From positions 11,966,001 through 12,030,000 of the forward strand of contig OY540810.1 of the NCBI GenBank assembly GCA_961205875.1: DNA of 64,000 nt, in the 5' to 3' direction. The position numbers were made by a program, and so were the translations under genes. Numbering within the stretch: the stretch's first letter is position 1; each line of letters begins with the position of its first letter. Shown here piece by piece: positions 1-11,520 of this stretch. The DNA is from Sialis fuliginosa (taxonomy: Eukaryota; Arthropoda; Insecta; Megaloptera; Sialidae). Below the pieces are notes generated by a model that had not been told where the DNA came from, did not search any database, and saw nothing but the letters and a program-made list of their open reading frames with translations.

Positions 1-458
1 GATTCATATCCCCAGGTAACATTGGGTCCAATACGTTAGTACAAAATAAAAGTCAGTCAATTCCACCGAAAGAAATGCCCATAAAAATGTACTCGGATTA
101 GTGGAAATACTGAAAAATACATAAAATTATATTTTTTTTAAATTAAAAAAAAATTGACTTGATAATTATATTTGCAAATCAAAATAGTTTTAAAAATATT
201 CATGTTTAAATATTTGATGATTATTTGATACTTGTTCGTATTTTTCCAAGGTTTTATGATTGTTTGAAATTGAAAACATGATATTAAACAAATATATTAT
301 ATTGTTAAATACATATTTGACAACACCATTGTTTTTATCTTGTTAAAAATGTATTTTGCATAGGTATTTATTTGGCAGTTGCTTGTTACATTACATTCGT
401 ATATATATTATTGACACACGTAGCCAATGAAGAAAGACATTAAGAGGGCAATTTATAA
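1..458. other. AT-rich intergenic DNA, nothing recognised
   Basis: Very AT-rich sequence with A and T runs and no open frame longer than about 60 codons. No repeat shared with the rest of the window was noticed here. Confidence 0.6.
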
Positions 459-492
459 AAAAACTAACTGTTACTCGCGACTTCTTTCGTGT

Positions 493-1086
493 TATATATA
501 TGGGCAAATCCACAGAACGTGGCCGCTTTGGGGGAACGGCAATAGTGCGCGTGTGGGAATGAATATTACCCACCCATAAGTACACGAACTCAAAGTATAC
601 TTTATTGTGAATGTAAACATGGAGTTACAAGTCGATTGCTTGAGTCATATAAAAACTGCAGCACAATTTGCATTGAAAAATCGGTTATTTTCACGTTTTC
701 AGAATGGAACTTTTAAAAAAAGAAAAATTCATACCACCGCAATTTTCTCAGATTCAAACCAATGGATCTGAAATTTTTACTGGACATGTTTTTTGGTACA
801 ATGAACCTTTTCCCGGAGTTTTAAAGGCGCACACCTCTTACATTTCATATGCGCGATTGTTTTATCCAGCGAACGGCAATTTCAGCGTTTTTTATTTGGT
901 TTATTTGCTGTAACTTTTGGAACATCCGAAGCACACTCCTGAAATTGAGACCAATTATTCTTCTCTTTGTTACGAAAATTTTGAGACGACATAGAAGAGT
1001 GTGCGTTCAATGCTCCATTTTGAAGAAGCATTTGAGTATTTTATATTAAAGCTAATGCGGCCACGTTCTGTGGATTTGCACATATA
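493..1086. mobile_element. Inverted-repeat-bounded insert with a decayed reading frame
   Basis: A 23-bp perfect inverted repeat bounds this segment: 504-526 against 1057-1079 (core 'ccacagaacgtggccgc'). Similarity continues outward for about 10 bp with a mismatch. Inside, 704-910 is open for 69 codons in one frame. A second frame from about 911 to 1086 reads as protein-like sequence with one stop. This suggests an old coding fragment rather than random AT-rich DNA. I do not recognise the protein. It could be a captured gene fragment inside a small DNA transposon. A target duplication is not clear. Confidence 0.35.
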
Positions 1087-1239
1087 ATAAGATGTACTAT
1101 ATGGTTTGCGTGGCAGGAGCTGTCACACAAGAAGAAGAAAATTAGGTACTTAATACAGATTTTTGTTATGATAACCGATAAAATAGATGTCCATGAAGTT
1201 AGCAGAGCAAAGTCAGCAAAACAAAAGTTCACTTGACTA

Positions 1240-2165
1240 ATAATTAAATGCTAATTAAATGCGCAAAAAGAAAATTTAATGCTCTTTTAGAAAAAAAAAA
1301 TATTGCATGTTTTGCTAGCTTCAGATGAACTCAGCAGAACAAAGTGTCGAATAACAGTTAAAATCGTATGTAACTACACGAGATGCTTCAGAAAATTAAA
1401 TGCTAATTAAATGCGCAAAAAGAAAATTTAATGCTCTTTTAGAAAAAAAAATATTGCATGTTTTGCTGGTTTCAGATGAACTCAGCATAACAAAGTATCG
1501 AATAACAGTTAAAATCGTATATAACTACACGAGATGCTTCAGAAAATTAAATGCTAATTAAATGCGCAAAAAGAAAATTTAATGCTCTTTTAGAAAAAAA
1601 AATATTGCATTTTTTGCTGGTTTCAGATGAACTCAGCAGAACAAAGTATCGAAAAACAGTTAAAATCGTATATAACTACACGAGATGCTTCAGAAAATTA
1701 AATGCTAATTAAATGCGCAAAAAGAAAATTTAATGCTCTTTTAGAAAAAAAAATATTGCATGTTTTGCTAGCTTCAGATGAACTAAGCAGAACAAAGTGT
1801 CGAATAACAGTTAAAGTCGTATGTAACTACACGAAATGCTTCAGAAAATTAAATGCTAATTAAATGCGCAAAAAGAAAATTTAATGCTCTTTTAAAAAAA
1901 AAATATTGCATGTTTTGCTAGCTTCAGATGAACTCAACAGAACAAAGTGTCGAATAACAGTTAAGGTTGTATGTTACTAGACGAAATGCTTCAGAAAATT
2001 AAATGCTAATTAAATGCGCAAAAATAAAATTTAATGCTCTTTAAAAAAAAAATATTGCATGTTTTGCTGGTTTCAAATGAACTAAGCAGAACTAAGTGTC
2101 GAATAACAGTTAAAGTCGTATGTAACTACACGAAATGCTTCAAAAAATTAAATACTAATTAAATG
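1240..2165 (+). repeat. Left satellite arm, about 6 x 151 bp
   Basis: Tandem units carry the landmarks 'gcgcaaaaagaaaatttaat', 'atattgcatgttttgct' and 'gatgaactcagcagaacaaa'. Unit starts are spaced 152, 151, 151, 151 and 150 bp. Units differ by scattered substitutions and A-run length changes. Confidence 0.9.
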
Positions 2166-2867
2166 CTCATAGTGATACAGTTGAAATATATGAAATTTGA
2201 TAACCGGTTTATTATTAATAAGTATTATCTATTTCCAGTATCAAACAATAATAATTTTTACCAGGAGTGTATGGGGCCAGTGTTCTTTAATTATTTCCCG
2301 AGTAGGGTTCTTATAGAAGATTATTTGTCAAAAAATACACAGAAACATACTTTCTTCATTTTGGTGTTTTGAAAAAAATTAAGTTCAGAGTTTTTATCGC
2401 AATAATAGAGCATATATGCCAAAATTATTTTTAGCAGAAAACAAAATTTTTTTGTTGTAATTACAAGATGTTGAAAATAACACAATTTTCTTACAAAAAT
2501 GGTCATAATTTATAAACTACTCAGTCAGTATAATCCCACACATGCTATATCAAAGTATCCAAAAAATAAATACCTTTAGATTATAAATTAAAAAAATATA
2601 CTTTGTATTTAAAAAAATATTACTTTGATCTGTAACACACTCATTGGACACCCTATATAAATGTAACTATTTAAAAAATGTGCTGCTTGTCTATCCTGAC
2701 AACTTTTGTATTTAAAGTTTTCTTCCACTTATTATAATAAATGAAATATTGTACTTTGACAACATAAGGCAAATAGCGTCCTATTAAAACATATATATAA
2801 AGACCTTGATAAACAACCATAGATGCATGTTAACTGTGAAATCTGAGTGCAACAATTACAGTTTTTT

Positions 2868-3690
2868 AGAAGAGCATTAAATTTTCTTTCTGCGCATTTA
2901 ATTAGTTTTTAATTTTCTGTAGCATTTCGTGTAGTTACATACGACTTTAACTGTTTTTCGACACTTTGTTCTGCTTAGTTCATCTGAAGCTAGCAAAACA
3001 TGCAATATTTTTTTTCTAAAAGAGCATTAAATTTTCTTTTTGCGCATTTAATTAGCATTTAATTTTCTGAAGCATTTCGTGTAGTTACATACGACTTTAA
3101 CTGTTATTCGACACTTTGTTCTGCTTAGTTCATCTGAAGCTAGCAAAACATGCAATATTTTTTTTTCTAAAAGAGCATTAAATTTTCTTTTTGCGCATTT
3201 AATTAGCATTTAATTTTCTGAAGCATCTTGTGTAGTTACATACGATTTTAACTGTTTTTCGAAACTTTGTTCTACTGAGTTCATCTGAAACCAGCGAAAC
3301 ATGCAATATTTTTTTTCTAAAAGAGCATTAAATTTTCTTTTTGCGCATTTAATTAGCATTTAATTTTCTGAAGCATCTCGTGTAGTTACATACGATTTTA
3401 ACTGTTTTTCGATACTTTGTTCTGCTGAGTTCATCTGAACCCAGCAAAATATGCAATATTTTTTTTTCTAAAAAAGCATTAAATTTTCTTTTTGCGCATT
3501 TAATTAGCATTTAATTTTCTGAAGCATCTCGTGTAGTTACATACGATTTTAACTGTTATTCGACACTTTGTTCTGCTGAGTTCATCTGAAGCTAGCAAAA
3601 CATGCAATATTTTTTTTTCTAAAAGAGCATTAAATTTTCTTTTTGCGCATTTAATTAGCATTTAATTAGCACTTAATTATTAGTCAAGTG
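2868..3690 (-). repeat. Right satellite arm, about 6 x 151 bp, inverted
   Basis: Same unit as the left arm in reverse complement, with landmarks spaced 150, 151, 150, 151 and 151 bp. The innermost unit (near 2868-2945) is the most diverged. Confidence 0.9.
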
Positions 3691-3931
3691 AACTTTTGTT
3701 TTGCTGACTTTGCTCTGCTAACTTCATGGACATATAAAATAGGTCGCGCGTACAATATTTACACCCATTTTTTTATCTAATAAATTTTTCAGGATACAAA
3801 GAAGCCTATGTCCTTCCTCAGGATGCACGCTATCTCCCTGCCAAATTTCATCAAGATCGGTTCAGTGGTTTAGCCGTGAAAAGGTAACTAACAGACAGAC
3901 ACACTTTTGTATTTATAATATTAATGGATGC

Positions 3932-4382
3932 ATACTATTTTATAATTTGTCCTATCGAAACTAATAATAAGATCAAATACAAAAAAATAGTGTTGTTCTA
4001 TTAATTATGTAAGACCTACATTTAGATACTACACATGCCTAGGTATCAATTTACCTAGTTTTAACTCTATGGTGCCTCTCTAAAATTTTGTCGATTCTTA
4101 CTAATTTAGTTTAAGAACCGCTGTACTTCACAATAAGATTTTTTTTGTTATCTCAATATAACTAGAGAGAAAGTTATTTTGTATTATTTTAGAAATAATA
4201 AATCATTTCCACTTTAATATATTTAGGTGATAAAGATCACCAACAAAAACTATCCGTGCGTTTTTAGATCGTAAATGTATTATGTGGATGTTTGTCGTAT
4301 GAATCGTTATGTAGCTAAAACGACTAACCCAATGAAATAATAATATAAATAAATAACTTTAAAAAAAACGACTTAAAAAAAC
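3932..4382. other. Intergenic DNA, nothing recognised
   Basis: AT-rich sequence without an open frame or an obvious repeat. Confidence 0.5.
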
Positions 4383-4752
4383 ACCCAAAAAATACTAAAA
4401 AGTATATAATAACAGTTTTTGAAGTTGGATTTATTTTTTCTTTCTTAAAATTTTTTTTACTGACTTGGCACCGACTTCGAATTATGTATTTTTCTACATT
4501 TTTAATGCCTTTTCGAAGTCAGTTTTATTTTTTTTTCTTAAAAAGATTTTTATTTTTTCCTTTTGAGTGGCGTATCTTTGAATTCCATGGTCAGATTCTG
4601 ATGAAATTTATATGGAACCACCTCGGAAGTATACTCGTATAAATCGTCCAAATCCGTGCATATTTATCGGAGTTATATCCGAACAAACATAAAAAATATA
4701 TACATATACAGCTGAATTGAGAACTTCCTCATTTGCGAAGTCGGTTAAAAAA
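4383..4752 (-). repeat. Interspersed repeat with 'gaagtcggtt' ends
   Basis: The segment contains 'gaagttggattta', 'ggcaccgacttcgaa', 'cttttcgaagtcag' and ends 'cattt' plus 'gcgaagtcggttaaaaaa'. Its inner part 'gttatatccgaacaaacat' is like a widespread insect repeat that starts 'aaccgacttc'. Family assignment rests on remembered pattern only. Confidence 0.45.
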
Positions 4753-5060
4753 GAATGATTAATGGTTAGTTATGTACAAATACTATTAAAATTAGTTTAA
4801 CTTTTGTTACGCTACTGTATTTTAAGGTTGAGGGATGGAGGAATACATAAGTTATCTATTGGTGTTTTATTTATTGCTCTACGATTATTAGTTCCGGAGA
4901 GATAAGCTTTCAAAGTGTGGCATATTTCGTTACATTCGTGCTCCAGAAGGTACTTCAAAATGGGAATTTATAAAAGTACAAATAAAAAATATTATTCTTG
5001 GAAAATAAATTTCAACTGAATTTAAATTACCCATATAAACACAATAACAAAATCAAAGGC

Positions 5061-5339
5061 TACTATGATCGGTTGACTTTCTCCGGCGAGTAATATACAC
5101 TCTCCATTAACCACTTGTTCAACATTGGTTCTTGGTATATCTGCTATATTTTATGTAGCAGTGGCGGCGACGCTGGGTAACAAATTAAAACTAATTAATT
5201 TTATATAATATATAACATCAGCAATAATAATTTTAATATTTTATATGAACAAATATCTTTCTTATTCACGGTTGTTAGAGGTTATACTGTATGTCTGATA
5301 CAATATAGAGTAGGAAGTTGTTTATGGGCCGATCATAGT
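5061..5339. repeat. Possible small inverted-repeat element
   Basis: 'actatgatcggttgac' at the left and 'ggccgatcatagt' at the right form short inverted ends about 280 bp apart. The inside is AT-rich and non-coding. No target duplication is certain. Confidence 0.3.
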
Positions 5340-5385
5340 ATTATGATCAGTACTGGGAGGCAAGTATAATGAGGTGGGTGTTAGG

Positions 5386-6697
5386 TGTTATGCCGTGTTT
5401 AGACAAAAAAATAGCAACACGGTGTTTTAAAACACTTCGTATTTAAAAATGTATAGGGTTTGTTGCACTTTTGTCAAAAAGACACGATATTACTGTTTTG
5501 TTTTTTCGGTCTTAACTATAGAGATAATATAATATAGAGAAAGTGAGCCATAGCACAATATGTAAGTGGATAGCAATCATAAATAATAAGAGAATGCGAC
5601 ATTTCGAGTAGGTACTTGCAGGGATGTAACAGATATCCGCATCCGCAACTGCGGATTATCCGCATTAATTTACATATCCTCATCCGCAACTTTACATTTT
5701 TTAAACTCCACATCCTCATCCTCATTTTTCTATGAGGATATTATAACGGATATGTTCTACAATAAGAAGCATATTTATTAAGTTTTTTTTCAGAAATTGA
5801 CACATTAAAAGAAAATTTGTTCAATATTATTGAATTTTTTCATGATTAGTACTAAGGTTTTTCAAGAGTTGTACTTTAGTCAAATTATCAACTGTAAATT
5901 TTTTGTATTACTTTAAAAAAATAATAATTGATTATTAATTAAATAATCAATTATTATATTTATTCGGATTTTTCAGAAATTGACACATAAAAAGAAAATG
6001 TGTTCAATATTATTGAATTTTTTCAAGAGTTGTACTTTAGTCAAAATATCAACTGTTAATTTTTTGTATTACTTAAAAAAAATTTTGATTAGTATTAATT
6101 AAATAATAGTCCGTAAATTATGTTATTTTGTTATATAACAAACTTAAAAATAACCCAATTATTTTTTTATTTCACTTATTAAAATAAATTATTCATTCAT
6201 AATTCATATCCGCATCCGCATCCTCCAAAATAACATCACAATCATCCGTATCCTCATCCGCATCCCCAAACCCTACCTTACCAATATCCGTATCCGTTAC
6301 ATCCCTGGGTACTTGTGTCTATCTTCTGACGCGTTCGTAAGTCTTCTTTGCATAATAGCGTATAATTAAATAACTGTCAAGTTATTTTGTAAATATTATG
6401 TACATAGGTACTAAATTTTGTATGGAAGAAATTTAATAAATTTATTTTTAATAGTTAATAAAAAACTAGAATTTTACTACAAATTAAGTTGTGCATCGAA
6501 TGTCAGGTATATATTCAATGACCAGATGTAAGCACATAGATAATCAAATTGTAAATATGAACGTCATCTCTATTGTTTGATAAATATAGATAGAGGTCCA
6601 CAATCTCTTCTTTCTCTTTCTACCGACGGTTATCGTTTTCGGCCGCCTCACTTTCTCTATGTTATATTATATCTATGATCTAAACACGGCATTAGGG
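5386..6697. mobile_element. Inverted-repeat MITE interrupted by a hAT-type element
   Basis: The left end 'ttatgccgtgtttaga' and right end 'taaacacggcatta' are inverted. Further in, 'gataatataatatagagaaa' near 5520 is matched by 'ctatgttatattatatct' near 6656. The left arm holds about 115 bp of extra sequence between these two blocks. The middle is occupied by the hAT-type insertion at 5619-6307. Confidence 0.5.
5619..6307. mobile_element. hAT-type non-autonomous element, 689 bp
   Basis: The ends are 'cagggatgtaac' and 'gttacatccctg'. An identical 8-bp duplication GGTACTTG lies at 5611-5618 and 6308-6315. The subterminal parts are rich in 'atccgcatcc' blocks in opposite orientations. The 8-bp duplication and CAGGG terminus fit the hAT superfamily. 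There is no transposase frame. Confidence 0.85.
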
Positions 6698-6906
6698 TCA
6701 CATATATTATTTAATGTTAGGCTTATGCGCCTTAAGTATATATAATTAAGTATTGGCTAACATTAAGTACGATATAAAATTATACCTACTAAAGGGATCA
6801 ATTTAGACATATTCTCCCTAATATTGCAGTATCATTTGGTTTCTTAGAACAATACAAAATATGAAATGTATTACAAAACATACGGTAACTATATGTTGTT
6901 ACTTAT

Positions 6907-8186
6907 AGTCCTCGGTCCCGGCTTTAAATTTTGAAATAAAAAAATCTCCTCTAAAACTTCGTGAGTGGATTAATTTTGGCGTAACCTACAACTTTTTTAT
7001 CTTCGAAAATTCTGAGAATCAGGGCGTTTTTGATGTGGCATGCGTCAAACATGTTTAGGGCGTAGGTCAGGGCAAAAAAACCTTGATTTGTGTAGGCCAG
7101 TATAACCATAACATTTTACTATTAGTTATCTATCAATTGTGTAAAAATCAACCGGTTATTTATAAATTACATAACATCATGAATTTGACATGTTGAAGGT
7201 GTAGGTCTCGCTAAATGCCCCAATATTTTTGTAGGTCAATATATTTCCCGATGTTTGCATTATAAAATCTTGTAATTCAAGTAAAAAAGAAAGGGTTATT
7301 CGTAAATTTCTATCGTTAAATTGACATGTTTGACGCTTGTACATCAAAAACAATTCTCAGAATTTTCGAAGATGAATAAATAAGTTGTAGGTTACGCCAA
7401 AATTAATCCACTCATGAAGTTTCAGAGGAGTATTTTGCTTCCTCGCAATATCGAAGATACGAGAAGCTATGTGATCGTTTCAGATTGAGACAAAAAAAAT
7501 GTTCTCCGATTTCAAAATTTTAAATTGATTTATCCGTTTCACGTCAAGACAAACACTTTTCGTTCAGTGTCTGTCTGTCTGTCCGTGTGTCCGTCCGTCC
7601 GTCTGTCCCCTGAATCCTTGTCACACGCATAACTCATGAACCACTAAACCGATATTATTGAAATTTGGTCGGATGGTTGGGTCTGGTTTGAGGACGGTCC
7701 CATTTCAAAATCATCAAAATCGTGTGTAAGGGGGAGGGGTGACATTCCAAAATATTTATTTTTTCAAGATATCTCAAGAACTACACATTTTACGTGAAAA
7801 TTGTATAGAATCTTTTTTGTAGATCATTAAATTTCCTATATTATGGGTCTACAACGTTTGTTGTAAAATATTCCCTTACAAAGATTTATTTCAATTTATT
7901 TTAAAAATTCGTGTTTTGTTTTTCTGAATTGACATGTCAAAAAATTAAAAATATACGAAAAAATAATCAGGTGTGTCTTGAGAAAAATTTCGAACTAATA
8001 TTTTTCAGTAAAATTCTATAAAAATTAAATGGTTAACCAATTCCAGGTAATTTATCTCAACATTATCGGTTTTTATTTAAATTGTTCAATAATTAACTAC
8101 CTTTGGTGAATTTAGCACGAGGAAGCACTGTGCATTTACTTGGCAGATGTTTTTTATTTCAAAATTTAAAGTCCGGACCGAGGACT
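6907..8186. mobile_element. 1.28-kb inverted-repeat element containing repeat family A
   Basis: Terminal inverted repeats of about 40 bp read 'agtcctcggtcccggcttta' at the left and, reversed, 'agtcctcggtccggacttta' at the right. Inside, 6950-7060 and about 7325-7435 form a second inverted pair (around 'gcgtaacctacaactt'). The right half, 7434-8175, is repeat family A, also found at 28900-29740 and 35580-36124 in reverse and in part at 11110-11520. No coding potential. Confidence 0.7.
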
Positions 8187-8398
8187 ATATGTTATTATTT
8201 ATTACAATAACCCGCTACTGACTTGACACATACACGATGTTGTTACTTATACAGATACTCTTATTTTCACTTTCTCTATCATCTGTTTTGTGCGAGGCCC
8301 CATTCAAACGGATTCCCATCGACGCCGTTCCTTACGTAACATGGTACCAATGATGTAACAACTCACTTATTGGATATATGTAACATACGATTGTTACA

Positions 8399-8415
8399 AA
8401 CACACACACACACAG
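8399..8415. repeat. (CA)n microsatellite
   Basis: A short CA run in otherwise unassigned AT-rich DNA. Confidence 0.8.
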
Positions 8416-8599
8416 AACATTCGCGAGGTAAGAGTGTCAGGTGATCGCGATGGTCTGGTAATGGACCAAAGCTATCTGGGTCACTCAGCCAGGTATCTCT
8501 TTGCCACAGTTCGTGAGTTATGTAGGTTGAACGTGTTATAACGATGAGGAAGTCAGTCTGACCAGTACGAAATTACATATGATGACTTGTATGTTTGTG

Positions 8600-8622
8600 T
8601 GTGGGGGAGGGGGGGGGGGGGG
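8600..8622. repeat. G-rich tract
   Basis: A run of G with one A interruption, on a background where G runs are otherwise rare. Similar G runs lie at 12541, 20474, 34201, 37761 and 47138 within or next to repeat families. Confidence 0.8.
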
Positions 8623-8949
8623 TGTACGCGCTTTTTGGGCTCTAAGGTCAATAGCGCCTGTATTGATGCTCAATTGTTTTTTTTTTATTTAATGAAAGCG
8701 AGGTTTTTGATTTTTTGTGTTAAATTGGCTGCATATTTTATTTCCCGGTATTGGGTTTTTCTTATTGAAATGTATGTCATGAGATAAATTAAAGAGTTAT
8801 GTCCTTAAGATTGGATTTGAATATTTCAGACGTATCTAAACTGGTTTCAAATTTATAAAATTGAAAGTTATAATGTTAGGATTTTATTATTATATAAATA
8901 AAATTTCTATTTTTAAATACAATATAACTAGTCAATATCTAATATATAC

Positions 8950-10020
8950 CTGGTGTTCCAGACCACCCGTCCACTATGTTTTACGCCCAAACTATTAAAG
9001 ATAGAGTTTTATAATAAAAATTTATTATATATATGTATGTAATTCAGGGCTTCGAACCGTTATTTTTTTCGTTTCGGTTCGAGTAAAAAAATATATTTCG
9101 GTTCGGTTCCGGTTTTCATTTCGCAAAAAATAACGGTTTTTTCGATTTTCGGTTCAGCTCCGAGTGATTAATTAAAAAAAAATTATTTGTATTAAAACAT
9201 TTTTTTCTACCATAATTTAGAACATTTTATGGTATCTACTTGTATGATAGTCCGAACGACAATTGAAAAAGGAAATAAGATCATGTTAACGCGCGTATTT
9301 TAACATGTACTGAACCGTAAAAACCGATATTTTTATTTCGGTTCTGTTCCGGTTTTCGTTCCGGCAAAAAATATCGGTTTTTCCGGTTTTCGGTTCAGTT
9401 CCGATTCGAAGCCCTGATATATATCGACCCTAAAGAATTTCTGGAAAATATTTTCAACCTCCTAAAACCCCTTCTTGGGGGGTAGTTTGAGGGGTACTTG
9501 CCCGTTTTTCAACAAAATTAAATGGAACGGTATATCCAAAAATACATAATTTTAAAGATCGTAAAAAAGTAAGAAAATTTTGTAAAAAAAAAATTTTCAT
9601 GCATTCAATTGTTTAGAAAATATGGCGACTTCTTCCCAAATTTTAGAGTTTTACTAAAAGTGCTCTAGTTTCGTTAAATATTAATAAAATTTTATTTTTA
9701 ATTTTTCTTTAAAAAGTAGAAATAACGAACTTTCTAATGATGTATGATTATTTGAGATTTGGATAGTTTAAAGTGTCATATGCGACATAGCAAAAATACA
9801 AAAGTTCAATTGGGGATAATTCAAAAATTTTAAATGGAATTATATATCAATTAGTACTTTATCTTAAAAAATATATTTAAATTTAACTTTTTTTAAGAAA
9901 ATTAAAAATTTTATTAAAAAAATTTTAAATACATTTTTTTTTTAGTTGAAGGTAAAAGTGTCGAAGTCTTTTTGGAATAAGTTTATAAATGGGGTTACAA
10001 GGGGCCCACACTTGGTCACA
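8950..10020. repeat. Old interspersed repeat, host of a CAGGG MITE
   Basis: It starts with 'ggtgttccagaccacccgtc'. After the insertion at 9045-9416 it continues with 'cctaaaaccccttcttgggg' and long AT-rich text ending near 'gggcccacacttggtc'. It looks like a diverged insect repeat. The boundaries are approximate. Confidence 0.35.
9045..9416. mobile_element. hAT-like MITE, 'cggttttcggttc' type, copy 1
   Basis: The ends are 'cagggcttcgaaccgtta' and 'cgattcgaagccctg', and the interior has many 'cggttcggttccggttt' blocks. A second copy is at 40038-40337 in an intron of the acyltransferase gene. The CAGGG ends suggest hAT. The 8 bases on the two sides do not match convincingly here. Confidence 0.7.
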
Positions 10021-10339
10021 TTATCTTTTGACTTGCTCAGCTTTTTTTAGAGGACCAACTTTAGCTACATCCACAATGATAGACATTATAATAAAGTAAT
10101 AAATAAACGTAAAGGTCATTGGTTTCCACAAATTATTCACAATCACGTTCGATTTTGTCATTCAGATTGTTGTCTCGATCTATTTTTAATATAAATGTAC
10201 CTACTAGTACAATTTAGTTCTTATCTAAAATGCATATCTATATGAATGTATGTATGTATATTATTATATAACCTATATATATCATCATCATGCTTACAAC
10301 ATTAACGAGTAGGGTGAAGTGGGGTAGATGCAAACCTCA

Positions 10340-10740
10340 TCGTTATCTATATACAGGGCGCTCGCGGTAAATTGGCAATAACTTTGCATCTCCTTATTTC
10401 ATGTGCTTCTTATTAATTTTATGGAATTATGTTTCTAAGGTAATGATTAAACATCGTTGCTTTAGATAATATAAAGTATTAAATTCTGAGAGCAACCATT
10501 ATTTCTGTGCGAACTGCTAATGAAGTTGCGGACTTCAATATAAAATAACATACCCTTACTGACTGATTCATCATCGCCGAGCCGAAACCCCTGGACCAAG
10601 AAAGGTGAAATTTCAGGGGTGTTTTTCTGCACCCAGTAAGAAAGGATTTTTCGAAATTCAACCCCTACGGGGGTAAAAAGGGAGTGAAAAAAGTGTATGG
10701 GTAAAAATATTTTTTTGGCCGGATTTACATAATATTTAGC
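10340..10740. repeat. Diverged interspersed repeat
   Basis: It carries 'tacagggcgctcgcgg', 'ccccggacc'-like text ('aacccctggaccaag') and 'aacccctacgggggtaaaaa'. Such text is common in insect repetitive DNA. There is no second full copy in the window and no coding frame longer than 60 codons. Confidence 0.35.
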
Positions 10741-11109
10741 ATAAGTATCTACAATCTACATACTCTATGTACAATACAAATAATGAAACACGTATTTCAG
10801 CATTTCCCAAAATTGGATAATCCAATAACCTGAACTAATTGAGAAATTTTGGGATCGGATTCGGTTTCAGCACGTCAAAAACTTTCAGGATCGTCTATTC
10901 AGGTCTCGGCCACAAAAATGATGTAGATCAGTGATATCTTTCAGTAATTATTCTATAGACAATTTGTCATTTGTATATCTACTTATTTTATTATCAATGT
11001 TTTTGTATGTATTAACAGAAACAAATATATTGTTTGATTTTAAAATGTCAAGATAACATTTGGATAATGTCACACCTACGGTAAGTTATGACATTGTACT
11101 ATTTTTGTA

Positions 11110-11520
11110 TTTTTGCTTCCTCACCAATATCTGAAAGATACGAGAAGCTTTGTGATCATTTTTTAAAGAGAAACAAAATTTTTTCTCCGGTTTCAAAATT
11201 GTCACTAGATTTTTCCGTTTCAGGTCAATTCCGTGTCTGTCTGTCTGCGTGTCTGTACGCATAACTCATGAACCATTGAACCGATATTAATGAAACTTGG
11301 TTGGTTTGTTGGGTCTGACTAGTAGATGGTCCCATATAAAAAGTATCAAAATAATGTATAAGGAGAGGGGTGATAGTTTATATGTAATTCTCGAAAATGT
11401 ACATTTTGTCGATTTACAACGACATTTTTTATCTAAAACATTTTTATCTTATTTCAAAAATAATTCGAAAATTCAAAAGTTGACAAGAGTAAACATCCGG
11501 TTTCGGTTAAAACGTTAAAA
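11110..11520 (+). repeat. Repeat family A, partial copy
   Basis: It shares 'gatacgagaagctttgtgat', 'cataactcatgaacca', 'ttgaaccgatatta' and 'ggtcccat' with the copy at 7434-8175. It ends with 'agagtaaacatccgg', text also seen at 14690-14740, 18900-18970 and 29810-29860. Confidence 0.65.

Larger units (their letters stand above)
1187..3733. mobile_element. Foldback-type DNA transposon with satellite inverted arms
   Basis: The ends are inverted copies starting 'atgtccatgaagttagcag'. The element is flanked by an identical 9-bp duplication, ATAAAATAG, at 1178-1186 and 3734-3742. Each arm is an array of about six 150-152-bp units. In the left arm the landmark 'gcgcaaaaag' recurs at about 1261, 1413, 1564, 1715, 1866 and 2016. 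In the right arm 'tgcgcattta' recurs at about 2891, 3041, 3192, 3342, 3493 and 3644. A spacer of about 700 bp (2166-2867) separates the arms and holds no convincing gene. Long inverted arms built of tandem repeats with 9-bp target duplications match the Foldback (FB) class known in Drosophila, and 9 bp is also the MULE size. It is non-autonomous as seen here. Confidence 0.8.
459..3931 (+). mobile_element. Old RTE/SINE-type retroelement fragment, split by later insertions
   Basis: The left piece starts near 459 with 'actaactgttactcgcgac'. The right piece, 3743-3931, reads 'ttatctaataaatttttcagg', then 'caagatcggttcagtgg' and 'acagacagacacac', and ends in 'atttataatattaatgga'. The same tail occurs at 15713-15912 and 61925-62113, and in reverse at 35449-35580 and 42490-42660. 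This tail is typical of an abundant insect non-LTR retrotransposon or SINE family. The copy is interrupted by the inverted-repeat segment at about 493-1086 and by the foldback element at 1187-3733. No reverse transcriptase coding region survives. The family name is inferred from the tail only. Confidence 0.55.

Noticed and set aside
1240-3690. CRISPR-like array
   Set aside because: The repeats are 151-bp full tandem units without distinct spacers, in inverted arms of a eukaryotic element.
9052-9062. tRNA T-loop-like 'ttcgaac'
   Set aside because: It is the terminal repeat of the CAGGG MITE. No acceptor or anticodon stem fits around it here or at 40043, and no other tRNA-like fold was found.
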